A stretch of 64,000 bases of DNA from Microbacterium sp. BH-3-3-3 (GTDB taxonomy: Bacteria > Actinomycetota > Actinomycetes > Actinomycetales > Microbacteriaceae). The stretch covers positions 620,001 to 684,000 of the forward strand of contig NZ_CP017674.1 in the NCBI RefSeq assembly GCF_001792815.1. The letters run 5' to 3'. Positions 1 through 10,214 of the stretch are shown here, piece after piece. Made by a program: the position numbers and the translations under genes. Within the stretch, counting starts at the first letter, position 1; every line of letters starts with the position of its first letter. Under the pieces are notes generated by a model. It was not told the DNA's origin. It saw only the letters and a list, made by a program, of their open reading frames with translations, and made no database searches.

Positions 1-2
1 TG

Positions 3-1139
3 GGCGCTCTCGAGATCGCCGGTCGCGCCGGCGGCGGCCGCGCCCGTGTCTCCCGCTCGCGCGTGCGCACGCTTCTCGACGCGGTCGAGCGCCTCGCCCG
101 CGACGCCGAGAGCGACCCCGCCCGACGCCGCGAGGCACTTCTCGAGGAGCGGGCGGCCCTCGATGCCGAGATCGCCGCGCTGGAGGAGGGCGTCGTCGAG
201 CCCCTCGACGACGACCACCTGCTCGAAGAGGCCGAGAACGTCATCCACCTCGCGCGCGAGTTGCCCGCGGACTTCTCGCGCGTGGCGGAGTCGATCGCCG
301 CGATGCAGCGCGACGTCGTCGCCGAGCTCCGCCGCGACGTGCGTCCCACCGGCGAGGTGCTGCGCGAGTATCTCGAGCGCGGGCGTCAGGTGATGCAGGC
401 CACCCCCGAGGGTCGAGCCTTCCAGGGCGCGCTGCGTCTGATCGGCGACCCCGAGAACATCGACGACCTCACCGACCAGCTGCACGCCGTGCTCGCCCAG
501 CCCTTCTCGCGGCTGATGACCCCCGACCAGCGGGCCGAGCTCGACGCCATCGCCCGGCGCGTCGAAGCGGGCGTGCAAGAGGTGCTCACCGCCCAGCGGC
601 GGGCCTCGCACGTCATCACCGCGCAGGTGCGCACGCACGATCCCATCCGCGATCGCCAGGTCGACGACCTGCTGCGCGGCGTGATGGCGGGGCTCCACCG
701 CTGGAGCCAGACCAAGACGCCCGGTCGCGTCGAGCCCGTGCGCACGCTCCCGCTCGCCGACATCGGGCACCTGCGCCAGTCGCTCAGCGACGTGCGTCCG
801 GCCGGGGCGCCGGCGCCGTTGGCATCGGCAGACGTCGAGGCCGAGTTCGTCGACGCCGACACCCGCGCCTGGGGCGGCCCGCACTACGCCGAGCTCGAGG
901 CGTACGTCGCCACGCTCGGCGACGGCTTCGATCTGGCGACCGCCTTCTCGGGCGGCTCCGCCGACACCCGCCGCCCGGTCGATCTGGTCGGCCTGCTCGA
1001 GATCGTGCATCGCGGGGGGCTCACCGAGACCGACGACGTCTCGATCGTCGAGGCCGTACGCCCCGACGGCACCACCCGGCGCTTCGCCTTCGGGGCGGTC
1101 AGAGCGAACAGCTTGCGAGAAAGGGATGCCGATGACTGA
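3..1139 (+). CDS. jetA: JetA, Wadjet/MksF-like subunit (DUF3375), 5' end outside window
   Basis: This is the C-terminal ~378 residues of a DUF3375 protein, the kleisin-like JetA/MksF/EptA subunit of the Wadjet plasmid- and phage-defence condensin. The reading frame is open to the left edge, so the start lies outside; the GTG at 63 is only internal. The visible part is acidic and helix-rich, with long charged coiled-coil-like stretches in its first third, as expected for a kleisin that binds JetB and the JetC heads. It overlaps jetB by 8 bp and jetB overlaps jetC by 4 bp, giving a translationally coupled operon. The assignment rests on family resemblance plus the diagnostic jetABC order. The N-terminal winged-helix part cannot be checked here. 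Confidence 0.88.
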   Translation, partial: GALEIAGRAGGGRARVSRSRVRTLLDAVERLARDAESDPARRREALLEERAALDAEIAALEEGVVEPLDDDHLLEEAENVIHLARELPADFSRVAESIAAMQRDVVAELRRDVRPTGEVLREYLERGRQVMQATPEGRAFQGALRLIGDPENIDDLTDQLHAVLAQPFSRLMTPDQRAELDAIARRVEAGVQEVLTAQRRASHVITAQVRTHDPIRDRQVDDLLRGVMAGLHRWSQTKTPGRVEPVRTLPLADIGHLRQSLSDVRPAGAPAPLASADVEAEFVDADTRAWGGPHYAELEAYVATLGDGFDLATAFSGGSADTRRPVDLVGLLEIVHRGGLTETDDVSIVEAVRPDGTTRRFAFGAVRANSLRERDADD

Positions 1140-1986
1140 CGAGGACGTGTTCGCACCCTCCCGCGCGCGCCACGGCGCCGACGCCCCCGCTTCCTCGACG
1201 ACGGCACCATCGCCGGATGCCGAGGTCTCCCCCGGCGGCACGGAGTCCTCCGCCTTCATCGCCCCGGTCGCGATGGAGAACGACCCCGACGCGCTGTTCC
1301 CGGGAGATCGCGGCATCCTGGACTCCGAGGTGCGGCGCGTGCTCGTGCGCATCCTGCAGCGCCGGTTCCTGAGCGCCGAGAACTCCCCCGCCGAGTGGAA
1401 GCTGCTGCTCGAGCACCAGCAGATGATCGAGTCGCGTCTGAACGATCTATTCGTGCGGCTCGTCGTCGACCACGCGCGGGGCGTCGCGTACAAGGAGCAG
1501 GTGCGCAGCGACGAGATCGACGTGCCCATCCTGCTGAAGGACGAGGCGTACTCGCGCGCCGAGACGCTCGTGCTCGTGTACCTGCGGACGGTGTTCCAGC
1601 GCGAGACGACCGCCGGCACCGCGTCGGCGCGCGTCGACGTCGAAGAGGTCGAGCAGACCGTGCTGACGTATTTCGCCGAGACCGACGGCACGCGCGCCAG
1701 TCAGCAGCGGGCCGTGCGCACCGCGATCGCGCGACTGGACCGCGAGGGCATCATCGAGGAGGAGTCCGAGGGGCGGTACCGCATCGGACCGCTCATCGAG
1801 GTCGTGCTCAGCGCCGAGACGCTTCGCGAACTGCAGCTCTGGTTGGACGAGCAGACCCAGGATGCCGGGAGCCCACGCGAGGGCGGCGTCGTGGCACCCG
1901 CTCTCGACGAGCAGACACAGGATGCCGAGGCTGCCGGTGACCGCGAGGTCGCGGCATCCGGAACGTTCGAGGGAGACCCCCGATGA
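1132..1986 (+). CDS. jetB: JetB, Wadjet/MksE-like subunit (DUF4194)
   Basis: DUF4194 protein of 284 aa, the MksE/EptB-like KITE subunit that clamps the JetA kleisin in the Wadjet complex. The conserved core runs from about residue 60 ([20 protein letters not shown]) to 235 and contains a winged-helix-like end. I prefer the ATG at 1132 over the in-frame ATG at 1126 because AAAGGG lies 6 nt before it; the start overlaps the jetA stop. The last ~45 residues fall outside the core and contain a duplicated LDEQTQDA segment (DNA copies near 1843 and 1903), probably a recent tandem duplication that lengthened the tail. The stop overlaps the jetC start as ATGA. Confidence 0.88.
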   Translation: MTDEDVFAPSRARHGADAPASSTTAPSPDAEVSPGGTESSAFIAPVAMENDPDALFPGDRGILDSEVRRVLVRILQRRFLSAENSPAEWKLLLEHQQMIESRLNDLFVRLVVDHARGVAYKEQVRSDEIDVPILLKDEAYSRAETLVLVYLRTVFQRETTAGTASARVDVEEVEQTVLTYFAETDGTRASQQRAVRTAIARLDREGIIEEESEGRYRIGPLIEVVLSAETLRELQLWLDEQTQDAGSPREGGVVAPALDEQTQDAEAAGDREVAASGTFEGDPR

Positions 1987-4900
1987 CCATGCTCGAGACC
2001 CTGTTCGGCCTCATTCCTGCCGCCTCGCGCGGACAGCAGTGGGTGGCCGAAGACCTGCAGCTCGTCAACTGGGGCGGCTACGACGGGACGCATCGCGTGC
2101 GCTTCGCCCCCACCGCGACGCTGCTCTGCGGCGGGTCGGGTTCGGGCAAGTCGACGCTGATGGACGCGTACGTCGCGCTCATGATGCCGCACACCACCCC
2201 GTTCAACGGCGCCTCCAACGGTGCGGTGGTGGGGCGCCCGCGCGGGCAGGAGCAGCGCAACATCCTCTCGTACGGCCGCGGCAAGCTCGATGAGTCGCGC
2301 ACCGACGAGGGCACGAAGATCCGGGTGCTGCGCGGCGACGGTGTCGACACGTGGACCGCGATCGCGATGACCTGGGCCGACCACGACGGCGCCCGCTTCA
2401 CCGCGGTGCGCGCCTGGTACATCCCCGCCGCCGCCCGCACGCTCGACGACGCCGTCAAGGTGCGCGCCACCGTGCACGGCGCGTTCGACCTGCGCGACCT
2501 GGAGCGGGCGGCGCAGCAGCACCTGTCCGACGCGGCGGTGCGGGCGACGGGACTCGACACCCTCGCCACCGACCGCGAGTTCTCGGCCCGGCTGCACGGC
2601 GTGCTCGGCATCGGCGCGGCGGGGGCGGGCACGAAGGCGATGAGCCTGCTCGCGCGCATCCAAGCCGGGCAGCAGATCACCACCGTCGACGACCTCTACA
2701 AGCGCATGGTGCTCGAAGAGCCCGAGACCCTCACCGTCGCCGACGCCGTCGTGTCGCACTTCGACGGGCTCGAGTCGACGCGCACGCGCATGCTCGAGGC
2801 GCGCCAACAGGTGCGGGCGCTGCAGCCCATCCGCGCGATTAAGACGCGCATCGACGAGGCCGCCGAACGTCTGCGGCTGATCGACGCGCTCGGACGCTTC
2901 ACCGACCCCGACTCGCGCGCCTCGCTCTGGCGGGCGCAGCGCCGGGTCGATCTGCTCGGCGCGGTCGAGGCCGAGCTGCGCGACCGCACGCACGCCACCG
3001 ACGCGCTCGTGCGCGAACGCCAGGCCCTCGCCGACGCCGCCGAAGCCGAGCGCGAGGGCCTCGGCGACGTGCTGCGCGCGGCCGGCGGTGATCGGCTCGA
3101 CGCCGCCCAGCGCGAGCTCCGCACGCTCGAGCGGCGCCTGGCCGGCATGCAGCGCGACCGGGAGCGCTTCGAGGCGGCGCTCGCGGTGCTGCAGACCGAG
3201 GTGTCGACCGAGAAGCAGTTCGCCGCCCTCGTGGACGACGCGCGCCGCACCCTCGGTGACGCGGAGGCCAAGACGGCCGTCCGCGACGCGTTCGTCGCCG
3301 CCAGCAGCACCCACACCGACCTTCGCCAGCAGCTCGCCGCCCTCGAGGCCGAGCACCGCCGCACGCAGACCCGCGACGACAACATCCCGCCCCGCCTGCA
3401 CGAGGCCCGCGAGGCCCTGGCCGAGGCCGCCGGTCTGACCGCCGCCGAGCTGCCCTTCGTCGCCGAGCTCGTGGACGTGCGCACCGAGTACGAGCCGTGG
3501 CGCGGGGCCTTCACCCTCGCCCTCGGGGGGTTCGCGACGACCCTTCTCGTGGATGCCGCGCACCTGGCATCGTTCCGCGCGGCGATCGACGGCGTCCGGC
3601 TGTCGGAGCGCCTGCGGTTCGAGGGCGTGTCGACCGGGCTCCCCGAACGCGGCGGGATGGATCCGGCGACCCTTCCCGGGCGTCTGGAATTCCGCGCCTC
3701 GCTCTTCACCGGGTGGCTGCAGGACCGGCTCGAGCAGCAGTTCGCGTTCGTCTGCGTGGATGCCGCGTCGGAGTTGTCTCGGCACCGCCTGGCGCTCACC
3801 ATCTCGGGGCAGACGAGCCAGGGTGCACGCGGCGCGCACGGGGGGTCGATCCGTCAGAGCGTGCTCGGGTTCTCGTCGCGCGTGCGGTTGACCGAGCTCG
3901 GCGAGCAGATCGTCACCGCGCGCCGCGCCCTCACGGCCGCCAAAGCCACGGTCGACGAGGCCTCCACCGCCCTCGACGCGTTCGACGAGCGGCGCAGCGC
4001 CCTCGAGAAGATCGCCGACCTGTCATGGGACCAGGTGGACGTGGCATCCGTCCAGCGCGATCTGGACCGCTGGAACGAGACGATCGCCGAGATCACCGCC
4101 GGCAATCCCCGCATCGCCGAACTGCAGGAGCAGATCTCGGGCACCCGTGCCCGGGCCGGCCGCCTGCGCGAAGAGATCGGCGGGGCCAAGACCGAACAGC
4201 AGGCGATGGCCGCGCGCTGGGCCGAGATCACCGACGACGTCGACGCGGCGCAGATGCTCATCGAACGCGCGGAGGATTCCGAGACCGCCCTCTCGCCCGA
4301 CGAGGTCGACTACCTCGACGCGCTGTTCGTGGCACCGGGAGCGTCGGACGCGACGCCGTCGCAGCTCCTGGCGAGCTTCGATGCCGCCCTCGAATCCGCC
4401 TCCCGACGGTTGCTCGAAGAGCAGCGGTCGGCGCAGGAGACCTGGGGCGACCAGCGCGAGAGCCTGCGGCGCACGCTCATCGCGTTCACCGACCGGTGGC
4501 CGAGTCCGAACCTGCTCGCCGACCCCGACGAGTCGCTCGGCGACTTCGAGCGGATCCTCGCCGATCTCGAAGCGAGCGGCCTGCACGAGCTCGAAGCGGA
4601 GTGGCGCGACAGTCTGCTGCGCCTGTCGGGCAACGACCTGACGAGCCTCGACTCGGCGCTGACACGGGCGCTGCGCGACATCCGGGAGCGGATCGCGCCG
4701 ATCAACGACATCATGCAGGACCTGCCGTTCTACGACGACGAGCACCGCCTGCAGATCGTGCCGCGCGAGGGGCAGTCCGAGGTGCGTCGCCGTTTCCGTC
4801 GCGAGCTGCGCGACGTGCGTGCGGCGATCGACGCGGCCTCGTCCGACGAGGAACGCGAAGCGGTGTACACCCGCATGGCGCGCCTCATCAACCGCATCCG

Positions 4901-5336
4901 TTCGACCGCCCCCGACTTCGCCGACCTCGTCGACGTGCGCAACCACGTGCGGGTGAGCGCCGAGCGCTTCCGCGCCGACACCGGCGAGCACGTCGCCCTG
5001 TACGACCACATCGGTGAGAAGTCCGGCGGAGAGTCGCAGGAGCTCATCGCGTTCATCGTCGGCGCGGCGTTGCGGTACCAGCTCGGGGATGCCGGAGCCG
5101 AGCGCCCCCGCTACGCCCCGGTGTTCCTCGACGAGGCGCTGATCAAGGCCGACGCGCACTTCACCAAGCGCGCGATCGGCGCCTGGCGCGGCCTCGGCTT
5201 CCAGCTCGTGATCGGCGCCCCGAACGACAAGTACAGCGCGATCGAACCGCACGTCGACGTCGAGTACGACATCTTGAAGGACACGCGCGGACGGTCGTGG
5301 GCGAAGGCGAAGGTGGGGGTCGCGGCGGAGGGGTGA
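1983..5336 (+). CDS. jetC: JetC, SMC-like ATPase of Wadjet/MksB family
   Basis: SMC/Rad50-type ATPase of 1117 aa, the MksB/EptC motor of Wadjet that, with JetA and JetB, senses and reshapes closed circular DNA by loop extrusion. A Walker A motif (GGSGSGKST) is at about residues 50-58. Long helical coiled-coil arms flank a central hinge-like globular part (about residues 480-650). At the C-terminus are the ABC signature SGGES (about 1014-1018) and Walker B FLDEA (about 1048-1052), so both ATPase halves are intact. ATG at 1983 overlaps the jetB stop. JetD, the Toprim-related nuclease that usually follows jetC, is not found in the next 350 bp or on either strand nearby. Confidence 0.92.
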   Translation: MTMLETLFGLIPAASRGQQWVAEDLQLVNWGGYDGTHRVRFAPTATLLCGGSGSGKSTLMDAYVALMMPHTTPFNGASNGAVVGRPRGQEQRNILSYGRGKLDESRTDEGTKIRVLRGDGVDTWTAIAMTWADHDGARFTAVRAWYIPAAARTLDDAVKVRATVHGAFDLRDLERAAQQHLSDAAVRATGLDTLATDREFSARLHGVLGIGAAGAGTKAMSLLARIQAGQQITTVDDLYKRMVLEEPETLTVADAVVSHFDGLESTRTRMLEARQQVRALQPIRAIKTRIDEAAERLRLIDALGRFTDPDSRASLWRAQRRVDLLGAVEAELRDRTHATDALVRERQALADAAEAEREGLGDVLRAAGGDRLDAAQRELRTLERRLAGMQRDRERFEAALAVLQTEVSTEKQFAALVDDARRTLGDAEAKTAVRDAFVAASSTHTDLRQQLAALEAEHRRTQTRDDNIPPRLHEAREALAEAAGLTAAELPFVAELVDVRTEYEPWRGAFTLALGGFATTLLVDAAHLASFRAAIDGVRLSERLRFEGVSTGLPERGGMDPATLPGRLEFRASLFTGWLQDRLEQQFAFVCVDAASELSRHRLALTISGQTSQGARGAHGGSIRQSVLGFSSRVRLTELGEQIVTARRALTAAKATVDEASTALDAFDERRSALEKIADLSWDQVDVASVQRDLDRWNETIAEITAGNPRIAELQEQISGTRARAGRLREEIGGAKTEQQAMAARWAEITDDVDAAQMLIERAEDSETALSPDEVDYLDALFVAPGASDATPSQLLASFDAALESASRRLLEEQRSAQETWGDQRESLRRTLIAFTDRWPSPNLLADPDESLGDFERILADLEASGLHELEAEWRDSLLRLSGNDLTSLDSALTRALRDIRERIAPINDIMQDLPFYDDEHRLQIVPREGQSEVRRRFRRELRDVRAAIDAASSDEEREAVYTRMARLINRIRSTAPDFADLVDVRNHVRVSAERFRADTGEHVALYDHIGEKSGGESQELIAFIVGAALRYQLGDAGAERPRYAPVFLDEALIKADAHFTKRAIGAWRGLGFQLVIGAPNDKYSAIEPHVDVEYDILKDTRGRSWAKAKVGVAAEG

Positions 5337-5683
5337 GGCGGCGCTGCGGGCTGGGTGGGCCGGGTGGGCCGTCGCTGCGGGCGTCGTAGTCCGGGTGAGC
5401 GGGCGCTGCGGGGCGTCGTAGCCGCGCGGCCCGACGGCGGGGCGGGGATTCCCGAACCCGCCGGCCAGCAGGGTCATCGCACACGTTGCGATCCCCGAGG
5501 CGACCGCCCTCTCGGCTACGACCACGACAACGACAACGGCCGCAACGTGGTCGAGCGAGGGTGTGACGAGACCACGCGGTGGTGCGGGCTCGCCACCCGA
5601 TGCGACAAGCTCGCGCTCACCTATCGGGCGGTGTCGTCCTCCGCGCGATCATGCTCTGGCTCAGGGTCACCACGGAGGGATGA
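5337..5683. other. intergenic region after jetC, no gene recognised
   Basis: About 350 bp between the jetC stop and the convergent VOC gene. The first half is very G-rich and carries imperfect repeats of a GCGTCGTAG-like word. Frames cross it on both strands, but none resembles JetD (DUF3322/DUF2220) or any other family I know. It could be the scar of a lost jetD or ordinary spacer. Confidence 0.6.
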
Positions 5684-6076
5684 TCACGACTCGTCGGCAA
5701 CGACCTCCGCTTTTAAGCCCGCGGAGTTCTCCAGCCAACCGGCGTAGTGATCCGGGCCTCCCGCGTGCGGATATCGCTCCTGATAGAGCGGCCGCCACCC
5801 GTGTTGCTGCGCCTGAACCATGATCGCGTCGACCCGGCCGGGCGCACCCGCTTTGAATGCGAGATGGTTCACACCCGGCGCCCTCCGGTCGTGCGCCACC
5901 GCGGACAGATTCGGGGAGGTCGTGAGCGTCAGATACGCGTCACCCGCGGCCCAGGACTCTCCCTCGGGCCACTCGCCCTCGCGCTCAAAGCCGAGTTCGC
6001 GAAGCAGCCAGCCCCATTCGGCCCGAGCCTCTGCAAGATCCGCGATCCAGACCTCGACATGATGAAATCCTGCCAC
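5684..6076 (-). CDS. VOC/glyoxalase-fold protein
   Basis: Protein of 130 aa with the vicinal-oxygen-chelate fold. It starts MAGFHHVEVWI, the usual first metal-ligand strand of glyoxalase/bleomycin-resistance/dioxygenase proteins, and has GVNHLAFKAG near residue 69, the His that begins the second half-module, and a late acidic residue in WLENSAGLKAEVV. A single-domain VOC protein of this size normally dimerises to form metal sites. The substrate cannot be inferred. The start is GTG at 6076 without a clear ribosome site. It runs in the same direction as the DUF222-HNH gene upstream of it. Confidence 0.8.
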   Translation of the reverse strand: MAGFHHVEVWIADLAEARAEWGWLLRELGFEREGEWPEGESWAAGDAYLTLTTSPNLSAVAHDRRAPGVNHLAFKAGAPGRVDAIMVQAQQHGWRPLYQERYPHAGGPDHYAGWLENSAGLKAEVVADES

Positions 6077-6121
6077 GCGCGACAGTCTCTCAACCCGTCG
6101 TGGCGATGTGAGAGATGCGGC

Positions 6122-8023
6122 CTAGAACGGCGGTGGATCCTCGGCGATCTCGGCACCGAGCGGCGACGTCCAGCGCAGGTCGCCGGTGTCGGGGTCGCGC
6201 GAGGGATTCCACCGAGTCTCGTGACGGATGCGGTGATGATGTCGGCACTCGGGTGCGAGGTTGTCGTCATCGGTGACACCGCCGGCGCTCCACGCGGCCA
6301 GGTGATCGAGGTCGCACTCGCGTGCGGGTCGCCCGCATCCCGGGAAGACGCACGTCGGCGAGGTCACGCCCAACCATCGACGCAACGCGGTCGGCACACG
6401 GTAGGTCGACCGATCGAGCGCGAGGGGCACGCCCGTCACGGGATGCGTGAGAATCCGCACCCAGGAGGTGGCCTCGCCGGCGAGACGCCGAGCCGTGTCG
6501 AGGTCGATCGGGCCGTACCCGTCAAGACGAGCGGGCTCGTCGCCTGCTCCGAGAAGCGTGAGTGCGGGGACCGTGATGACGATCGACGCGCGACGATCCG
6601 GGGGCGCGGAGGGCGTCGGCGGAGAGGCTGCGGTCGGCGTTGTGGCAGTCGGCGTGGCGGCAGTAGACACGGCGGCAGTCGGCGGGGCAGCGGCTGGCGG
6701 GGCGGCGGCCTGTACCACGGCAGCCGGTACCACGGCAGCCGGCACGGCGGCAGTCGGCACGGAGGTATTCGGCACGGCGGCAGTCGGCACGGCGGTATTC
6801 GGCACAGCGAAGGAAGCGCCGTCGCCGGTACGATCACCCGCACTCGCCGGGCGTTCCTCGGCGCGATGGATCGAACCCGTCCCCGCGCGGGACCCGGCCC
6901 CGCCCGTGGACCGCGTGAGCAAATCCGCGAAAGCATCGGCCCGCAGCTGCGCGAGCGTTCGGTCCTCATCGGGGGCCACCCGCAGGTGACGGGCCGCGCG
7001 ATCGACGCGAGCGAGCGCGTCGTGGGCACGATCCGCGGGGAGCAGGGCGGTCAGCGTGGCCATGCCGTCGAGTTCGGCCGCCAGCCACATGCCGCGGTCG
7101 CGAGCAGCCCGACGGTGCCGCGTCTGAAGGGACTCGCGGTGCACGCGCTCGCGAAGAGCGCGCGCCGAGACGGAGAACCGCGCGGGTGGAAGACGGAGAG
7201 CGCGGTCGAGGGCACCCTCGTCGAACGCCCGCCAGGATTCATGCTCGCTGGAGGCCGGGGCCTGCTCGCCCGAAGCCGGGGCCGGTTCGTCGGACAGCGT
7301 TTCAGTGCCGTCCAGCCGCACGTCGGGGAGCGGCGTCGACCCGCCAGAACCAGACGCCGGGCCATCGGCCCCGGTCGGTCCGGTCGGCAGTGACTCGGGC
7401 TCGTCGGTCGGCGGCGACTCGGGCTCGTCGGGAAGAGACGTCGCCAGCCGCGCCGACTCGACGGCGTGACGCTCCGAGATCGTGCCGTCGACGAAGGCGT
7501 TCCAGACCTCGGGGCAACGGCTCCGCAACGTCTCGGCATGGGCGGCTCGCGTGCGCACCGTCTGCTCCGACAGCCGCAGGCGCGTCGCGATCTCGGCGAT
7601 CACCGCCCGTTCGGCCATGTCACGCCGGTCGCGGCGCACCGCCGCCACGGTGCGCCGCCTAGGGTCGGTCCACGCGATGTCGAGGGTCGGGTCGGGACCC
7701 ACCCACGGCTCGGGATCGGCCACCGCCTCGTGGAGCAGCAGTCTCAGGAGGCGGTACTCCGCGGCCGTGGCCCGGTGGCGTTCGCGCACGTGGTGCTCGA
7801 GCTCGCCGAGAAGGTGCGCGGGAGTGGGGGTGAGGAGCCACGCGCCGTCCTCGTCGGCGGCGTCGGTCGAACCGTCACCGAACGGGTGGGGGTCGACCAA
7901 ACCCACGTCGATCGCCCACGCCGTGGCGGCGTCGGCGGACAGGTCTTCATCGCTGGGCCACGGCACGCCCCACCCCGAAGAAACCGGCTGTGACCGGCCT
8001 TTCGAAGGTGCCATGGTGTCCAT
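6122..8023 (-). CDS. DUF222 / HNH endonuclease-domain protein with repeat-coded linker
   Basis: Protein of 633 aa of the DUF222-HNH type, abundant in actinobacteria and often present in many copies per genome. The DUF222 part covers roughly residues 50-330. A low-complexity Pro/Ala/Val/Thr linker follows (about 370-470), then a C-terminal HNH module with CVFPGCGRPARECDLDHL and a second His cluster (CRHHHRIRH), giving the metal-binding Cys pairs and catalytic His. Whether it acts in restriction, mobility or repair is unknown. An alternative start is the ATG at 8014, better spaced from the GGGGG at 8024. The linker is encoded by a degenerate minisatellite, so allele length may vary. Confidence 0.85.
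   Translation of the reverse strand: MDTMAPSKGRSQPVSSGWGVPWPSDEDLSADAATAWAIDVGLVDPHPFGDGSTDAADEDGAWLLTPTPAHLLGELEHHVRERHRATAAEYRLLRLLLHEAVADPEPWVGPDPTLDIAWTDPRRRTVAAVRRDRRDMAERAVIAEIATRLRLSEQTVRTRAAHAETLRSRCPEVWNAFVDGTISERHAVESARLATSLPDEPESPPTDEPESLPTGPTGADGPASGSGGSTPLPDVRLDGTETLSDEPAPASGEQAPASSEHESWRAFDEGALDRALRLPPARFSVSARALRERVHRESLQTRHRRAARDRGMWLAAELDGMATLTALLPADRAHDALARVDRAARHLRVAPDEDRTLAQLRADAFADLLTRSTGGAGSRAGTGSIHRAEERPASAGDRTGDGASFAVPNTAVPTAAVPNTSVPTAAVPAAVVPAAVVQAAAPPAAAPPTAAVSTAATPTATTPTAASPPTPSAPPDRRASIVITVPALTLLGAGDEPARLDGYGPIDLDTARRLAGEATSWVRILTHPVTGVPLALDRSTYRVPTALRRWLGVTSPTCVFPGCGRPARECDLDHLAAWSAGGVTDDDNLAPECRHHHRIRHETRWNPSRDPDTGDLRWTSPLGAEIAEDPPPF
6631..6807. repeat. degenerate ~15-bp minisatellite inside the DUF222-HNH gene
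   Basis: On the plus strand the word GGCACGGCGGCAGTC recurs about a dozen times with variants (GGCACGGCGGTATTC, GGTACCACGGCAGCC, GTCGGCGTGGCGGCA). Unit length is a multiple of 3, so the frame is kept and the repeat encodes a V-P-x-A-A-type linker between DUF222 and HNH domains. The array looks prone to slippage. Confidence 0.75.
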
Positions 8024-8235
8024 ACCCCCAACCTAGCGAGGGGGTACGACATTGCCGCGAGCGGCACCGGCGGAGCCTGCTCGCGCAGAGCGGAGCTCCG
8101 GGGAGCTGCGCACACGCGCCTCGCCGCCCGCGAGCCGACCCGCGCGCGGTGCAACACTCCTCACGAGCCGACGCGCGCTGCACTACTCCCACACAAGCCG
8201 ACCCGCACCGCGAACCGACCCACACCCGCCAGTCG

Positions 8236-8263
8236 CCACAAGCCACAAGCCACAAGCCACAAG
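8236..8263. repeat. four perfect copies of a 7-bp repeat (CCACAAG)
   Basis: Four head-to-tail copies of CCACAAG lie in the 277-bp stretch between the HNH gene and the next small ORF (8024-8300). The rest of that stretch is C-rich with partly repeated phrases (GAGCCGACCCGC, GAGCCGACGCGC, AAGCCGACCCGC, GAACCGACCCAC). I see no gene in it. Confidence 0.85.
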
Positions 8264-8300
8264 CCCACCCCTACCCGCTGCACCACTCCCCACGAACCCG

Positions 8301-8582
8301 TCACACCGTAACGAGCACACCCCGCGACACCGCCGTCTGCTCCACGACACCCAACACCTCGCCCAGGCGCCGAACACCCTGCGCCGGGTCGGCGACGACC
8401 CGCGACGCGACCGAGCGCACGAGAGCGACCACCCGCGCCGAGGGGACGACCGCGTGGCTCCCGGGAGCGGTGCGGGCTCCGGCGACCGAACCGCCCACGA
8501 GCGCCTGGTCCACGGCATCCAGGATCTTGAACAGCCGTTCGTCGTGGCAGCGCTCATCGTCGACACCGATCCACTCGAGCAC
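8301..8582 (-). CDS. small hypothetical protein, 93 aa
   Basis: Possible gene of 93 aa beginning GTG at 8582 (MLEWIGVDDERCHDERLF...). The product looks like a single helical domain (KILDAVDQALVGG, RVVALVRSVASRVVADPAQGVRRLGEVL) and third-position GC is high in this frame. I do not recognise the family. It is divergent from the MocR gene at 8671 and could be its target, since MocR regulators often act on an adjacent divergent gene. The start is uncertain because the frame stays open further upstream. Confidence 0.35.
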   Translation of the reverse strand: MLEWIGVDDERCHDERLFKILDAVDQALVGGSVAGARTAPGSHAVVPSARVVALVRSVASRVVADPAQGVRRLGEVLGVVEQTAVSRGVLVTV

Positions 8583-8670
8583 CGCGGCAATGGTCCACTG
8601 GGGAGTGAATGGACTGGGGATGCGATCTGAGGAAGCGGTCGAGAGGGTCATTGGACCAGAATCACCAGGT

Positions 8671-10119
8671 ATGACCCTTCTCGACAGAGCCACTTCCGCC
8701 CTGGTGGACCAGCGCACGGCTGTCGTCTCGGCGGAACAGCTGGCGTTGCGCCTGGGACGCTGGGCGACGACCGACGCCACCCTCTCAGCGAGCCTCGCCG
8801 ACGGCATCGCCCGGCTCGTGCGCGAGGGGGAACTGCGCGGCGGTGACCGGCTGCCCTCGGAACGCACGCTTGCGGCGACGGTCTCGGTGTCGCGGGGCAC
8901 GGTCGTCAGCGCTTACGCGCGGCTGTACGACGACGGCATCCTCGATCGCCGTCAGGGCAGTGGCACGCGCGTCGCGGGGACGCCCCCGACGGCCGCGCGT
9001 CAGAGCGCCGGTCGCGCGGAGGCGCTGTACGCCACCCTGCCGTCGAGCATCGATCTGCTGCGCGCGGTCCCCCCGATCTCGCCGCTCGCCGTCGACATCG
9101 TGCAACGCCACCGGCCCGTGCTCGACGCGAGCACCGTCGAGGGCGATCCCGCGGGCCTCCCGGCCTTGCGCTCCCTCATCGCGCAGCTGATGACCGACGA
9201 CGGCACGGCCACGACGGCGGCGCAGATCCTGGTCACGCACGGTGCGCAGCAGGCACTCAGCCTGCTCGTCGACGAACTGGTCTCCCCCGGCGACACCGTG
9301 CTCACCGAAGAGGTGGCCTGGCCCGGCTTCACCGATGCCGTGCGTCGTCGCGGAGGCCAGGTGCACGGCATCCGGCTCACCCCCGACGGCGTCGACATCG
9401 ACGCCCTCGAGATGGCGATCGTGGTGCGCCGACCCGTTCTCATCGCGCTGAACCCGCACAATCACAACCCCACCGGCGTCCAGACGAGTCTCGCCGTGCG
9501 TCGGCGCATCGCGGATCTCGCCGCCGAGCACGGCGTGACGGTGATCGAGGATCGCGTGCTCGCGCACGTGTCGTTCGACGGCGTGACCCCTCCCTCACTG
9601 GCGAGCCTGCGCCCCGACGCGCCCATCGTCGTGGTCGAGTCGCTGTCCAAGTGGGCGTGGGAAGGCCTGCGGGTCGGGTGGTTGCGGGCGGACCCGGTGC
9701 TCGTGCGGCGACTGCGCGGACTGCGTCAGACCACCGACCTGTCGACCAGCGTCCCCTCGCAGCTGCTGGCGATCGACCTGATCGCGCAGGCTCCGGTTCT
9801 GCGCCGCACCGTGGCCACCGTGCACCGCGAAGCGGCCGACGCCGCGGCGAAGCTGCTCGCCGTCCACCTGCCCGACTGGCGGTTCCGTCCGCCGCGCGGA
9901 GGGCTGTGGCTCTGGGCGCAGCTGCCGTCGGGCTCAGCGGCCGGCTTCGCGCGCTACGCCGCGGGGCTGGGCGTGTCGGTGGCCGGGTCGGCGCAGTTCA
10001 TGTCGGACGTGGATGCCGACGACCACATCCGCATCCCCGTCACCTCGACGCCCGCGGTGCTCGAGGCCGGGATTCAGCGTCTCGGCGAAGCGTGGAGGGG
10101 ATACGTCGGGAGGGGCTGA
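8671..10119 (+). CDS. MocR/PdxR-type GntR-aminotransferase regulator
   Basis: Transcription factor of 482 aa with an N-terminal GntR winged helix (about residues 30-100: SLADGIARLVREGELRGGDRLPSERTLAATVSVSRGTVVSAYARL) and a fold-type I aminotransferase domain. The PLP-binding lysine is in SLSKWAWEGLRVGW. MocR proteins sense PLP or amino-derived ligands and control vitamin B6, amine or export genes. The same frame is open back to 7990, but that extension is low-complexity and lacks family similarity; ATG 8671 gives the canonical length. It is followed by an unrelated ArsR-MFS pair. Confidence 0.9.
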   Translation: MTLLDRATSALVDQRTAVVSAEQLALRLGRWATTDATLSASLADGIARLVREGELRGGDRLPSERTLAATVSVSRGTVVSAYARLYDDGILDRRQGSGTRVAGTPPTAARQSAGRAEALYATLPSSIDLLRAVPPISPLAVDIVQRHRPVLDASTVEGDPAGLPALRSLIAQLMTDDGTATTAAQILVTHGAQQALSLLVDELVSPGDTVLTEEVAWPGFTDAVRRRGGQVHGIRLTPDGVDIDALEMAIVVRRPVLIALNPHNHNPTGVQTSLAVRRRIADLAAEHGVTVIEDRVLAHVSFDGVTPPSLASLRPDAPIVVVESLSKWAWEGLRVGWLRADPVLVRRLRGLRQTTDLSTSVPSQLLAIDLIAQAPVLRRTVATVHREAADAAAKLLAVHLPDWRFRPPRGGLWLWAQLPSGSAAGFARYAAGLGVSVAGSAQFMSDVDADDHIRIPVTSTPAVLEAGIQRLGEAWRGYVGRG

Positions 10120-10214
10120 ACGGGCACGGATCCGGAGCCGCTCAGCGCGACGCGGCACGGCGCGGTCCCTGGGCGGTGCCGGCGCGGTGTCGTCGCGCCC
10201 CATAGTATGAAGTC

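Noticed and set aside
1701-3839. 712-aa open frame on the minus strand across jetB/jetC
   Set aside because: Antisense shadow of high-GC coding DNA; Arg/Gly/His-rich with no domain, while jetB and jetC are clearly coding.
8236-8263. CRISPR-like array
   Set aside because: Four contiguous 7-bp units with no spacers; a simple tandem repeat.
7990-8670. N-terminal extension of the MocR gene
   Set aside because: Low-complexity Thr/Pro/Arg sequence without family similarity; ATG 8671 yields the canonical GntR-aminotransferase length.
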